Part shown: piece by piece, positions 23,394 to 31,957 of the stretch
Position numbering within the stretch: the first letter of the stretch is position 1
How the letters are laid out: the number at the start of each line of letters is the position of its first letter
Assembly: GCA_003134685.1 (NCBI GenBank)
Contig: PLCA01000003.1
Location: 663,152 to 727,151, forward strand
Direction of reading: 5' to 3'
DNA length: 64,000 bases
Source: Gemmatimonadota bacterium
GTDB lineage: Bacteria > Gemmatimonadota > Gemmatimonadetes > Gemmatimonadales > Gemmatimonadaceae
Program-made: the position numbers and the translations under genes
The notes under the pieces: generated by a model
The model's input: only the letters and a program-made list of their open reading frames with translations
What the model was told of the DNA's origin: nothing
The model's database searches: none

Positions 23394-23580
23394 TTGGTGG
23401 CGGCCAAATCTGGGGGCTGGGAGCGGTTGCCGCCAATGCCTCGTTCATTGGCTATGGCTCTAACTATGGTAGCGACTTATGTTTGCGGCCCCGTCATAGA
23501 CGTCATGGTATTTCGTGCTGCAGTCCCGAGGCGAGTGCCCTCGGCCCGGATCAGAGCGGGCTGATGAGAGAGGAGACTGC

Positions 23581-25830
23581 GTGACGACCCCGCTCCCTCC
23601 CCACGACCCGATCGGCCCTCTCCGGGCTGCTCTCGCCGGACGATACGAAATCGGGCGAGAGATCGGCCAGGGCGCGTTCGCCACAGTCTATCTCGCAAAT
23701 GACGCCAGGCACGATCGCCAGGTGGCAATCAAGGTTCTGAACGCGGATCCAAGCTCCGATACGGGCGAATTGCGATTTGTCCGGGAAATCCGGATGCTGG
23801 CGCGTTTGCAACACCCGAATATCCTGCCCCTCCACGACTCGGGTCATGTAGAAGCGCTGCTCTATTACTTGATGCCCTACGTCAGCGGGGAGACCCTGCG
23901 GGCGAGGATGAGCCGGGAGCGCCAAGTGCCCATAGATGCGGCCATACGGATCTCTTGCGAAGCCGCGGATGCTTTGTCGTATGCGCACCGTGAGGGCATC
24001 ATCCACCGCGACATCAAGCCCGAGAATATTCTGCTGTCCGGTGGACACGCGATCGTGGCAGACTTCGGCATCGCGCGCGCAATCGACGTGGCCGGAGTGC
24101 AACATCTGACACGCACCGGCATGGGCGGACCCGGCACCCCTGCCTACATGAGTCCCGAGCAGTTGATGGGAGATCGTGAGCTCGATGGCCGTACGGACAT
24201 CTACAGCCTCGGTTCCGTTCTGTACGAGATGTTGACCGGGAAGCCGCCGTTCGCCGGAAAAGACGGGTTCGTCAAGCGATTCACCGAGCCCCCTCCGCGA
24301 CCATCGAGCGTTCGGAAAGGCGTTCCTCCTTGGCTCGACGCAGTAGTGCTCAAAACACTGGCGCGGAATCCGGAGGAACGTTTTGGACGCGCGGAGGATC
24401 TCATTCGCGCGCTATCCGATGCCGCGGCGATCGATCCACGTCATTCGACTGGCGAGCCATCTATCGGTGTTCTGCCGTTCGCGAACATGAGCGCGAGTCC
24501 CGACAACGAGTATTTCTCCGACGGAGTCACGGAGGAGATTCTCAATGCGCTTTCGCGAATTCCGACACTCAAAGTCGCGGCGCGCACTTCCACTTTCGGT
24601 CTCAAGGGGAAGTCGCTGGGAATCACCGAGATTGGGCAGCTCCTCAATGTCAACACCATCCTCGAGGGAAGCGTGCGTCGAATGGGTCAGCGCGTGCGAA
24701 TCAGCGCTCAACTCGTCAACGCGCATGACGGATACCACATCTGGTCGGAACAGTACGATCGAGAGATTGAGGACGTCTTTAAAATCCAGGACGAGATCGC
24801 GCGAAGTATCGTCGACCAGCTGAAGGTCAAACTGACTGCCGCACAAAATGAAGCCCTCGGCAAGCGACACACGGAAAACGTCCAAGCATACGAGCTCTAC
24901 CTGCGGGGCCGGCATTGCTGGTATCGGTGGAACGTGAAGGGAATGCTGGAAAAGGCAATTCATCATTACGAGCATGCGCTTGCCAAAGATCCTGATTACG
25001 CGCTCGCATATCACGGACTCGCCGACGCTTACAGCGTGCCGGGGCTCTGGGGATTCCTCCCCACTTCAGAGGTTCTTCCCAAGGCACTCGCGGCCGCAAC
25101 GCGCGCAGTAGAGTTGGCCCCCGAGCTGGCGGAATCGCGCACTTCGCTTGGCTTCGTTCAGCTCCTGAACTGGGATTGGGACGCGGCAGAATCTTCCCTT
25201 CTTCATGCAATTGATCTGAACCCCCGCTACGCGCTCGCCCACAGTTTTCATGCGTGGCTTCTCAGTACCCTCGATAGGCAGCGCGAAGCATCAGAGGCTG
25301 CCCATCTCGGACAGGAGCTCGATCCGTTCTCTCCCGCTACCAATGGAATAGCGGCGCTGGTGTCGTACCATGGACGACAGTACGACCAGGCGATCAGCGA
25401 GTGCGAGCGAGCGCTTGAGCGGGATCGCACATCATTCCTGGGCTTGCTGGCCATGACTCTCTCATACGCCGCAAAGGGGATGTACAGGGAAGCGATCAGT
25501 CACGCGGAGCGCGGCGTGTCAGTTTCGCCTGACGTCAATTTGCTGCGCGCCCTTCTCGCTGCCGTTTACGCGATGGCCGGCGAGGGCCAAGCTGCGGAAG
25601 GTGTACTCGCCGAATTGCTCGAGCGCTCGAAACAGGCATACGTCGGCCCGACCATGGTCTCATGGATTTATGCCAACCTCGAGAACCCGGATGCTGCCTT
25701 TGAATGGCTGGGGAAAGCATGTTCATCGCGCGATTGTACGCTGGGTTTTGGAATCAGAGTACCACTATACGATCGGATCAGCGCTGATCCGCGGTTTCAG
25801 GAGCTCTTACGTTGTCTTGGATTAGGCTGA
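23581..25830 (+). CDS. Ser/Thr protein kinase with TolB-like and TPR domains
   Basis: A 749-aa protein starting with GTG 23581 behind GAGAGGAGACTGC. Kinase domain: glycine loop GQGAFATV (about 29-36), Lys in VAIKVL (about 51), HRDIKPEN (about 142), DFGIA (about 160). A TolB/FlgO-like domain (SIGVLPFANMSASPDNEYFSDG ...) runs from about 291 to 420, then TPR repeats to the end. Unlike the kinase at 9498, no membrane helix is evident between kinase and TolB-like parts. The MBL-fold gene overlaps its 3' end by 19 nt. The 187-nt divergent space upstream (23394-23580) shows nothing further. Confidence 0.9.
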   Translation: MTTPLPPHDPIGPLRAALAGRYEIGREIGQGAFATVYLANDARHDRQVAIKVLNADPSSDTGELRFVREIRMLARLQHPNILPLHDSGHVEALLYYLMPYVSGETLRARMSRERQVPIDAAIRISCEAADALSYAHREGIIHRDIKPENILLSGGHAIVADFGIARAIDVAGVQHLTRTGMGGPGTPAYMSPEQLMGDRELDGRTDIYSLGSVLYEMLTGKPPFAGKDGFVKRFTEPPPRPSSVRKGVPPWLDAVVLKTLARNPEERFGRAEDLIRALSDAAAIDPRHSTGEPSIGVLPFANMSASPDNEYFSDGVTEEILNALSRIPTLKVAARTSTFGLKGKSLGITEIGQLLNVNTILEGSVRRMGQRVRISAQLVNAHDGYHIWSEQYDREIEDVFKIQDEIARSIVDQLKVKLTAAQNEALGKRHTENVQAYELYLRGRHCWYRWNVKGMLEKAIHHYEHALAKDPDYALAYHGLADAYSVPGLWGFLPTSEVLPKALAAATRAVELAPELAESRTSLGFVQLLNWDWDAAESSLLHAIDLNPRYALAHSFHAWLLSTLDRQREASEAAHLGQELDPFSPATNGIAALVSYHGRQYDQAISECERALERDRTSFLGLLAMTLSYAAKGMYREAISHAERGVSVSPDVNLLRALLAAVYAMAGEGQAAEGVLAELLERSKQAYVGPTMVSWIYANLENPDAAFEWLGKACSSRDCTLGFGIRVPLYDRISADPRFQELLRCLGLG

Positions 25831-26969
25831 GGCTGACTTTTTATTGGCTCGCCTACAGGCAGACCGCACGCGCAGCAGAACCACTTGTGATCGCGTTGCT
25901 TCTGGCAGTCGGATGCCGCCCTCCGATCACCATCTACAACCAGGTTGAATCCCACCCCCAGGCGGTCGGATGTGCCCCTGACGCGTGCGGGGATCCAGAG
26001 CGCCTAATCAGCATTACATACCTGGGAGTCTCGGGCCTGTTGATCGAGCACCGGGGGCATGTGCTGTTGACAGCGCCCTTTTTCAGCAATCCATCGTTGG
26101 CGATGGTGATGCCTCGACTGACTCGATTGCTGCGCAGTTCACCGCGCATCTCGGCCGACACGCAAGCAATTGACAAAATGCTTCCTCGATCCGCGGATCG
26201 GGCGACGGCAATCCTCGTTGGCCATGGCCATTACGATCACTTAATGGACATACCATTCATCGCGACGAAGCGCGCCACCACTGCCAGGATCTACGGCGCA
26301 CCTTCCGTTCGTCACATGCTGATGGGCGACTCGGCTCTACGGTCAAACGGCGGGCAGCGGGTCGTGGCCATTTCCGCGACAACAGCGGGAACGAGGGAGC
26401 GGCGTGGCGTGTGGTATTACACCGACGACAGCGCCTACCGTTTCATGGCCCTGATCGCCGGTCACGCGCCAACTTTCCACGGGTGGAGGCGAAGCTACAC
26501 GTTTACGGTCGGCTCAGTTGGTGTCGATCTGGACAGCCTACCCCACACCGCCGCCGAATGGAAACTCGGCGAGCCGTATGCGTTCCTGATTGATGTGCTG
26601 GCTGCCGGCACCAGAGAGCCCGTCTTCAGAATCTATTTTCAGGACGCGCCGAGCGAACCACCGCTCGGATTTCCGCCCAGCGAGCTTCTCGCAGAACGCG
26701 CGGTTGACCTGGCGGTGCTGTGCGCGGCGACGTCGTCAAACGTTTCAAATACGCCCGACAGTCTCCTGGCCGTGCTCAGCCCGCGACAGGTGATCGTCGC
26801 GCACTGGGAAGACTTTTTTCGGTCACAAACTCTGCCGACGCAACTGAATCCCGCTACAGATCTCCATGCGTTTCGCAAGAGTCTGGGGAAGTCGCTACCG
26901 AGATCAGCTGGTTGGGTGATGCCGCTGCCCCAGACGACCTTCCGATTTCGCGAAACAGGGGCAGAGTAA
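25812..26969 (+). CDS. Metallo-beta-lactamase-fold hydrolase, putative lipoprotein
   Basis: A 385-aa protein with the zinc-binding GHGHYDHLMD motif at about residues 137-146 and later His/Asp positions of the MBL fold (VAHWEDFF near 330). The N-terminus has a hydrophobic segment ending LLLAVGC (Cys at about 35), consistent with a lipoprotein. The start is uncertain: TTG 25812 overlaps the kinase by 19 nt; a GTG at 25887 would give a very short signal. The substrate is unknown; the sequence resembles the exported MBL proteins of the UlaG/NAPE-PLD-like branch only loosely. Confidence 0.75.
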   Translation: MSWIRLRLTFYWLAYRQTARAAEPLVIALLLAVGCRPPITIYNQVESHPQAVGCAPDACGDPERLISITYLGVSGLLIEHRGHVLLTAPFFSNPSLAMVMPRLTRLLRSSPRISADTQAIDKMLPRSADRATAILVGHGHYDHLMDIPFIATKRATTARIYGAPSVRHMLMGDSALRSNGGQRVVAISATTAGTRERRGVWYYTDDSAYRFMALIAGHAPTFHGWRRSYTFTVGSVGVDLDSLPHTAAEWKLGEPYAFLIDVLAAGTREPVFRIYFQDAPSEPPLGFPPSELLAERAVDLAVLCAATSSNVSNTPDSLLAVLSPRQVIVAHWEDFFRSQTLPTQLNPATDLHAFRKSLGKSLPRSAGWVMPLPQTTFRFRETGAE

Positions 26970-27007
26970 AGACTGTTGCGGGTCTACCGTTTGCGTAGCT
27001 ATTCCGC

Positions 27008-27679
27008 ATGAACTTTCGCGTCCCGTTCCGCGAGCCCGTCAACGGCATGACTCACCTCGTCGGTGCAGTCCTCTCGGTCGTCGGACTCGTGGTCCTCCTC
27101 GTCATCGCGGTCGACAACAGAAGCACTCGGCAGATCGTCGCGTTCTCCATTTTTGGCGCGAGCCTCGTATCGATGTACTGCACCAGCGCGTTTTATCACT
27201 CGCTCAAGGTCTCGCCGAGGGCTGTCGCGCACCTCCGGCGCATTGATCACATGATGATCTATATCCTCATCGCTGGATCGTACACGCCCGTCTGTCTGGT
27301 GCTGCTGCGCGGCCGGCTCGGTATCGGGCTGCTCATCGCAGTCTGGTCGCTCGCCGCCATGGGGGTATTTCAGACCGTCGTCTGGATGCACGCCCCACAG
27401 TGGCTCGCGACTGCGTTGTATATCGGGATGGGATGGATCGCGGTTTTCCTCGTGCGTCCCCTGCTCGCCGCAGCCCCGCCGGGATTCCTCCTCTGGCTGC
27501 TCGCGGGCGGAATCATTTACACTCTGGGCGCCGTTGTGCACGCCACCAAATGGCCCCGCGCGACATCGGGCGCCACACCGCGGCTCTTTGGGTCCCACGA
27601 GATCTGGCACCTGTGCGTGATGGGCGGGAGCTTTGCTCACTACTGGGCAATGCTCGCGTACGTCGCCAAAGCGGCATAG
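27008..27679 (+). CDS. Hemolysin III family membrane protein (TrhA/YqfA-like, PAQR superfamily)
   Basis: A 223-aa protein with seven predicted membrane segments. It shows the family pattern: EPVNGMTHLVGAVLS at the N-terminus, SAFYHS, RRIDHMMIYILIAGSYTP, and the C-terminal GSHEIWHLCVMGGSFAHY, giving the conserved Ser, Asp and His residues of a putative zinc site. Members are linked to membrane-lipid homeostasis; hydrolase activity is suspected. The next gene starts 10 nt later. Confidence 0.92.
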   Translation: MNFRVPFREPVNGMTHLVGAVLSVVGLVVLLVIAVDNRSTRQIVAFSIFGASLVSMYCTSAFYHSLKVSPRAVAHLRRIDHMMIYILIAGSYTPVCLVLLRGRLGIGLLIAVWSLAAMGVFQTVVWMHAPQWLATALYIGMGWIAVFLVRPLLAAAPPGFLLWLLAGGIIYTLGAVVHATKWPRATSGATPRLFGSHEIWHLCVMGGSFAHYWAMLAYVAKAA

Positions 27680-27688
27680 CCTAGGCCG

Positions 27689-28072
27689 ATGGTGCCCGCA
27701 GCACCCGGAGCGCGACGCGATAGAGTGAGCTGGGTCGCGCACCTCGCGCTCATTCTCGCCGTGGCAACTGTAACCGCGAACCTTGCCGGTCGCAGCGACA
27801 GCAGGCTGCTTCGGGTACTAAGCCTCGCCGTTATGGTCGCATTGGTCGTGCTCTTCATTGCGCAGACCTTCAGAGCTCAACGCGTCGGCGGACCGTTGGG
27901 CAAGGGGACCGCCTATGCTCTCTCTGCTGCTGGAGCACTATGTACGCTGCTCGCCCGATTGGCGTCGGCCCAATCGACTGCGATTGCGCTCACGATGTTT
28001 GGCGCGCTCTTTTACGTCGGGGGACTCGTGGGGTTCGTGATCCAGATTCGGCAACTTCGGGGCTCGCAGTAG
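27689..28072 (+). CDS. Small four-helix membrane protein, unknown function
   Basis: A 127-aa hydrophobic protein with four probable membrane helices (about 15-33, 41-61, 75-93 and 97-117). I do not recognise a family. Close spacing after the hemolysin III gene suggests a shared transcript. It starts at ATG 27689; the region before it is short and has no strong ribosome site, so the first residues are uncertain. Confidence 0.65.
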   Translation: MVPAAPGARRDRVSWVAHLALILAVATVTANLAGRSDSRLLRVLSLAVMVALVVLFIAQTFRAQRVGGPLGKGTAYALSAAGALCTLLARLASAQSTAIALTMFGALFYVGGLVGFVIQIRQLRGSQ

Positions 28073-28124
28073 TCGTCCCATTCGCGTAGTCTTGAATGAT
28101 CAACTCATTCGACAGGATCGCAGA

Positions 28125-28751
28125 ATGCTCCTCCGCAATATTCTGGCAGTCATTCTTCTCCCTCTCGCTGTCGCCTGTGGAAAGTCGAAGTCGGCCACCA
28201 CGGATACCGCGGCAGTCATCACCAACGTCGGCCGCCCGAAGGACACCAGCGGCCCAGCCAACGCCGTGCCAATGATATTCAATCTCAGTTCCTCCGCGTT
28301 CGACCCGAATGCGGCGATGCCGACCAAGTACACCTGCGAAGGTGCCAGCATCTCGCCCCCGCTCGCGTGGTCGGGCGCGCCGGCGACTGCGAAGAGCTAC
28401 GCGCTCATCGTCGAGGATCCCGACGCACCAGATCCGGCCAAGCCGACGCGCGTCGTCTCGCACTGGGTGGCCTATAACATTCCCGCGAGCGCGACCAGCC
28501 TGCCCGAGAACGCGTCCAACAAGGGGATGCCAGCCGGCAGCGCGCAGGGAAGCAACGAGGGGAACAAATCGATTTACATGGGGCCGTGCCCGCCGATCGG
28601 ACGCCACCGCTACTTCTTCAAGTTGTTCGCGCTCGACACGATGCTAAAAGGACTGAGCAATCCGAAGAAAGCGGATCTGGAGAAGGCGATCCAAGGTCAC
28701 GTAGTCGGCAACGCTGTGTTGATCGGCACATACGAGAAGACGAAGAAATAG
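28125..28751 (+). CDS. YbhB/YbcL-type phosphatidylethanolamine-binding-like lipoprotein
   Basis: A 208-aa protein. ATG 28125 follows AGGATCGCAG and yields a lipoprotein signal (LLPLAVAC, Cys about 18). The mature part is a PEBP/Raf-kinase-inhibitor-like domain: FDPNAAMPTKYTCEGASISPPLAW, IVEDPDAPDP, THRVVSHWVAYNIP-like segment and GPCPPIGRHRYFFKLFALD with the conserved His of the ligand pocket. Bacterial members have no settled substrate. It is outer- or inner-membrane anchored. Confidence 0.88.
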   Translation: MLLRNILAVILLPLAVACGKSKSATTDTAAVITNVGRPKDTSGPANAVPMIFNLSSSAFDPNAAMPTKYTCEGASISPPLAWSGAPATAKSYALIVEDPDAPDPAKPTRVVSHWVAYNIPASATSLPENASNKGMPAGSAQGSNEGNKSIYMGPCPPIGRHRYFFKLFALDTMLKGLSNPKKADLEKAIQGHVVGNAVLIGTYEKTKK

Positions 28752-28820
28752 CTGGCGCGACCGCTCAGCTGGTCGGAGCGGACCAGGAACAGTTCTCGAA
28801 GTCTCACCCGGCCAAGGTTG

Positions 28821-30131
28821 ATGCGCACTCGACGTGTTGCGTTTCTTTGTTTGCTGGCCACTCTGGGGGCCCTCGCGTTTTCTTCCGCGGGGGCGCAACA
28901 GCCGGCGCCCAACGACTCCGCGCCGCCGCCTATCAGGCTCCGCGTCTATCTCGATTGCGGCATGTGCGATGTCGATTTCATCCACACGGAAATCAACTTC
29001 GTCGACTACGTGCGCGACCGGCAGTACGCGCAGGTCCACATTCTCGTCACAGGTCAGCAAACTGGCGGCGGTGGCACCGAGTATACGCTCCATTTCATCG
29101 GCCTGCACGAGTTGGCGAACCTCGCCGACACGCTCACCTACGTGGCACCGCCGAGCGCGAGTCCGGATGATGTGAGGCACGGATTGACGCGAACCATCAG
29201 GTTGAGCCTGGTCCGGTATTATGCGCACCTCGGCCAGGCCGGCCGTTTCGACGTTACCTACACCGCGCCCACCGGCACTGGTGAGGGCCCGAAAGGAGCA
29301 AGCAGAGACCCCTGGAATCTCTGGGTAGTCACAATATCCGCGAGCGGATACGGTAGCGGCGAGCAGTCGTACAACCAGGTCTCACTCAACGGATCCGTCG
29401 GCGCCAACCGCACGACCGAGATGTGGAAGACCGTCCTCAGCGTGAACGGCAATTATGGTCAGAGCAGATTCATTCTCAGCGACAACAGCAAGTTCAACAG
29501 CTACTCACACAGTTATGGCTTCAACGACCTGATCGTAAAAAGCCTCGGCAACCGGTGGTCAGCCGGCCAGCGCGCGTCGTGGATGGCGTCGACGTTCCTG
29601 AATCAGCAGCACGCGATCCGATTCGCACCCGCCGTCGAGTACAATTTCTTTCCCTATTCCCAGTCGACGAGGCGGATTCTCACGCTTCAGTACTCACCGG
29701 GCATCAATTTCTTCAGGTACCAGGACACTACGATCTTCGACAAGATCAGCGAAGTTCGCGGCGATCAGACGTTGACAGTGTCGCTCGGCTTGAAACAGCC
29801 CTGGGGATCAGTTAGCAGCTCGCTCGAAGGCGCGGCGTACATCGACGATTTCACCAAGAGGCATCTCATTTTCTTCAACAGCCTGGATCTGCACCTGTTC
29901 AAGGGATTCTCGTTCTATTCGTTTGCGTATGTGTCGTTTCTGCGGGACCAGCTTTATCTCCCGCGCGGTGACCTGAGCGATCAGGACCGGCTGCTGCGCC
30001 TGCGCCAGCTCGAAACGTCGTACACCTACTCCGTCAACCTCGGTTTGAGCTACAGCTTCGGCTCGATCTTCAACAACATCGTAAACCCGAGGTTCGGGGG
30101 CTCGAGCGGCGGAATCATCATCATGAACTAA
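28821..30131 (+). CDS. Predicted outer-membrane beta-barrel protein, unknown function
   Basis: A 436-aa protein from ATG 28821 (a TTG directly before it is possible). It has a cleavable signal peptide ending SSAGAQQ near residue 25. A soluble N-terminal part (about 30-160) contains CGMCDVDFIHTEINFVDYVRDR. The rest alternates strands with many aromatic and Ser/Asn residues (NGNYGQSRFILSDNSKF, LTLQYSPGINFFRY) as in outer-membrane barrels. It does not end in Phe but in IIIMN. I do not recognise a named family. Confidence 0.7.
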   Translation: MRTRRVAFLCLLATLGALAFSSAGAQQPAPNDSAPPPIRLRVYLDCGMCDVDFIHTEINFVDYVRDRQYAQVHILVTGQQTGGGGTEYTLHFIGLHELANLADTLTYVAPPSASPDDVRHGLTRTIRLSLVRYYAHLGQAGRFDVTYTAPTGTGEGPKGASRDPWNLWVVTISASGYGSGEQSYNQVSLNGSVGANRTTEMWKTVLSVNGNYGQSRFILSDNSKFNSYSHSYGFNDLIVKSLGNRWSAGQRASWMASTFLNQQHAIRFAPAVEYNFFPYSQSTRRILTLQYSPGINFFRYQDTTIFDKISEVRGDQTLTVSLGLKQPWGSVSSSLEGAAYIDDFTKRHLIFFNSLDLHLFKGFSFYSFAYVSFLRDQLYLPRGDLSDQDRLLRLRQLETSYTYSVNLGLSYSFGSIFNNIVNPRFGGSSGGIIIMN

Positions 30132-30189
30132 CACCTCGGCGTCGAGCCTTTGTGCCGAGGGCCCGAACAACTTGCCCGCAATCACGCTC

Positions 30190-30218
30190 TTTACTTTTGC
30201 GGAGCGCGAACCTATTCT
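30190..30218 (+). promoter_or_regulatory. Candidate promoter of the dehydratase-mutase attenuator
   Basis: TTTACT (30190-30195) and TATTCT (30213-30218) are separated by 17 nt, a plausible sigma-70 pair. Transcription would begin near 30225, almost exactly at the leader GTG (30226), which would make the leader peptide mRNA leaderless. No ribosome site is found near that GTG, in agreement. Confidence 0.5.
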
Positions 30219-30225
30219 TGGCCCC

Positions 30226-30309
30226 GTGAGCACCTACTCTTTTGGCGCGCGCTATTATCTCGGCTTCTTCGGCTACAACCGATGGGGGCCCCGGTCGCGC
30301 GTGCAGTAG
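30226..30309 (+). CDS. Aromatic leader peptide of the dehydratase-mutase attenuator
   Basis: GTG at 30226 opens a 27-codon ORF ending at TAG 30307-30309. It encodes four Tyr, three Phe and one Trp, with the core Tyr-Tyr-Leu-Gly-Phe-Phe-Gly-Tyr-Asn-Arg-Trp-Gly-Pro-Arg-Ser-Arg-Val. The core matches the leader at 3-68 (Tyr-Tyr-x-x-Phe-Phe-Gly-Tyr-Asp/Asn-Arg-Arg/Trp-Gly-Pro-x-Ser-Arg-Val). The start codon is inferred from the frame and the candidate promoter; other starts further upstream are TTG only. The role is inferred: a sensor of charged aromatic tRNAs. Confidence 0.82.
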   Translation: MSTYSFGARYYLGFFGYNRWGPRSRVQ

Positions 30310-30367
30310 AGTAGACGCAGCTTGCAAAGACTCCGGGCCTCCGCCAATCGCGGGGGCCTTCTCTTTT
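30284..30367 (+). promoter_or_regulatory. Transcription attenuator ahead of the dehydratase-mutase gene
   Basis: GGGGGCCC (30284-30291), inside the leader ORF, can pair with GGGCCTCC (30335-30342), the 5' arm of the terminator: eight pairs, one G-U. A ribosome at the stop codon (30307) covers the first segment and lets the terminator form; a ribosome stalled on Tyr/Phe codons leaves it free to form the antiterminator. The small hairpin TCGG/CCGA (30269-30282) is also present in the other copy. Confidence 0.78.
30335..30367 (+). terminator. Intrinsic terminator of the attenuator
   Basis: GGCCTCCGC (30336-30344), loop CAATC, GCGGGGGCC (30350-30358), then TTCTCTTTT. Stem and loop are nearly identical to the terminator at 100-131. 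Confidence 0.9.
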
Positions 30368-30418
30368 CAGAGACCCCGACGAGCGGCAGCCCATTCATTG
30401 ACCTCCATCGGGGCAGTC

Positions 30419-31423
30419 ATGCTGAAATCGCAGGAGTTGCACAGGAATGGTACGGAACCGCACGCGTCTGGTGAGCCTCACCCCCGGAGCCTGACGATGC
30501 GCGTCGCATTTCAGGGAGATCGGGGCGCCTACGCCGAGAACGCGATCGCGCAGATATGGCGGCACCCGGTCGAAGCGATACCGGTCCCGACATTCGCTGG
30601 CGCGGTGCGCGCGGTTCACGAAGGCAACGCCGACGCGTGCGTGATTCCGGTCGAGAACTCCTCGATTGGAAAGGTTGAGGCGGGGTGGTCTGCTCTCGCC
30701 GCGCATCCGGATCTGCGAATCGTCGGCGACACGCTCGTTGCCGTGCGTCACTGCCTGCTCGCTCCCAAAGGCGCGACGCTCGATGGATTGCGCACCGCTT
30801 CGAGTCATCCGGTTGCTCTCGTCCAGTGCAATCGCTTCTTCGAGACGCACCAGTGGATCAAGCCCGGCCAGTCGTTCGACACGGGCGGGGCCGCGCGCGA
30901 GGTCGCGGAGAGTGGAGATCTCTCGCGCGCCGCGATCGCGAGTCGCGCCGCCGCTCAGCGCTACGGGCTGTGTGTGCTGGAGGAGGGGATTCAGGATCGG
31001 CGCGACAATCACACCCGATTCGTCGCTGTCGTGTCGCAGCGCTCTCAACTTTGGCGACGCACGCACGCGATTCGCGGCGCCACTTCGGTGGACGAAGACG
31101 ACCCAAAGCAAATCGCCGAGGCGACGCGCGAGCTGCTCGGACAAATCGTGGAGCGGAATTCTCTCGAGGTCGAGGAAATCGTCAGCGTGCTCTTCACGGT
31201 GACGCACGATTTGAGGTCGGCGTTCCCGGCGCTGGCTGCGCGCGAGATGGGCTGGGTAGGTGTGCCGCTCCTCTGCGCGAGTGAGATTCCCGTCGAGGGA
31301 TCGATGGAGCGATGTCTCAGGGCGCTGGTGCAGGTCGAGCCCCGCGCGCCTCGGCCACTCGACACGCACGTCTACCTGCGAAAGGCGATTGCGTTGAGGC
31401 CGGATGTGGCGGTCAGAGACTAA
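30419..31423 (+). CDS. Prephenate dehydratase fused to AroH-type chorismate mutase
   Basis: A 334-aa bifunctional enzyme for phenylalanine synthesis: chorismate to prephenate, then to phenylpyruvate. Residues 27-205 are a prephenate dehydratase (VAFQGDRGAYAEN, IPVENSSIGKV, HPVALVQCNRF, and NHTRF with Thr199-Arg200-Phe201). Residues 215-334 match the AroH class, not the AroQ class: Arg219, Phe269, Arg275, Cys286, Glu289, Arg301, Tyr319 and Arg327 line up with B. subtilis AroH active-site residues Arg7, Phe57, Arg63, Cys75, Glu78, Arg90, Tyr108 and Arg116 with nearly the same spacing. The usual C-terminal ACT domain is missing. The ATG at 30419 shares its GGGGCAGTCATG context with the DAHP synthase gene; the attenuator at 30284-30367 precedes it. 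Confidence 0.93.
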   Translation: MLKSQELHRNGTEPHASGEPHPRSLTMRVAFQGDRGAYAENAIAQIWRHPVEAIPVPTFAGAVRAVHEGNADACVIPVENSSIGKVEAGWSALAAHPDLRIVGDTLVAVRHCLLAPKGATLDGLRTASSHPVALVQCNRFFETHQWIKPGQSFDTGGAAREVAESGDLSRAAIASRAAAQRYGLCVLEEGIQDRRDNHTRFVAVVSQRSQLWRRTHAIRGATSVDEDDPKQIAEATRELLGQIVERNSLEVEEIVSVLFTVTHDLRSAFPALAAREMGWVGVPLLCASEIPVEGSMERCLRALVQVEPRAPRPLDTHVYLRKAIALRPDVAVRD

Positions 31424-31477
31424 TCCGATGAGCTCCGTGCTGCGCGACCTGGGCGGTTGTTATGCGATCGTTCCTCC

Positions 31478-31684
31478 CTACCAGGACTCAACTGGGAGGA
31501 ACGCCGGCGCCGCCAGTCCGGCCTCGCCGGGCTTTCGGTCGACATACGATTTCGTCGATGGAGCCGGCTTGAGCGGCCGGGCCTGGGTCCTCGACGAACC
31601 GGCGCGATTGCAGCCGAGGGTCGTAAGAGTGGCGACGAATAGGATGAGTGTGCACGAGCGCATGGCGATGCTGAATCTCTTCAC
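31478..31684 (-). CDS. Small putative lipoprotein, unknown function
   Basis: A 68-aa protein. The GTG at 31684 lies five bases after GGGAG on the minus strand, a good ribosome site. The N-terminus is a short basic start, a hydrophobic run (CTLILFVATLTTLGC) and Cys25, a lipoprotein signal. The mature part is only about 43 residues, rich in Pro, Ala and Ser. Similar tiny lipoproteins are common; no function is suggested. The rest of the 31424-31957 gap shows no other supported gene. Confidence 0.55.
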   Translation of the reverse strand: MKRFSIAMRSCTLILFVATLTTLGCNRAGSSRTQARPLKPAPSTKSYVDRKPGEAGLAAPAFLPVESW

Positions 31685-31957
31685 TTCTTCTCCCGAGGCA
31701 GAGTTACCGGAAACACTACCCCTGCGCCGTCAGAGACCCGTCAGCTGGAGCGGCGACCATAGCACCCAGAAGAGTATCAACGTCAGAATCGTACATAAGG
31801 TCCCGTGGGATTGCCTTGCATGAAGGGGCGACATACGTTTCAAAAAGGCTCATATGCCCGCACGGGATTTAGTCGCCAGCCGTGCTTTCGCTTCCGATTC
31901 TCTCGGAAGGCACAGGCGCTACTGGCGACGCCAGTCAGCGCGACGCGAGGATCGAGA

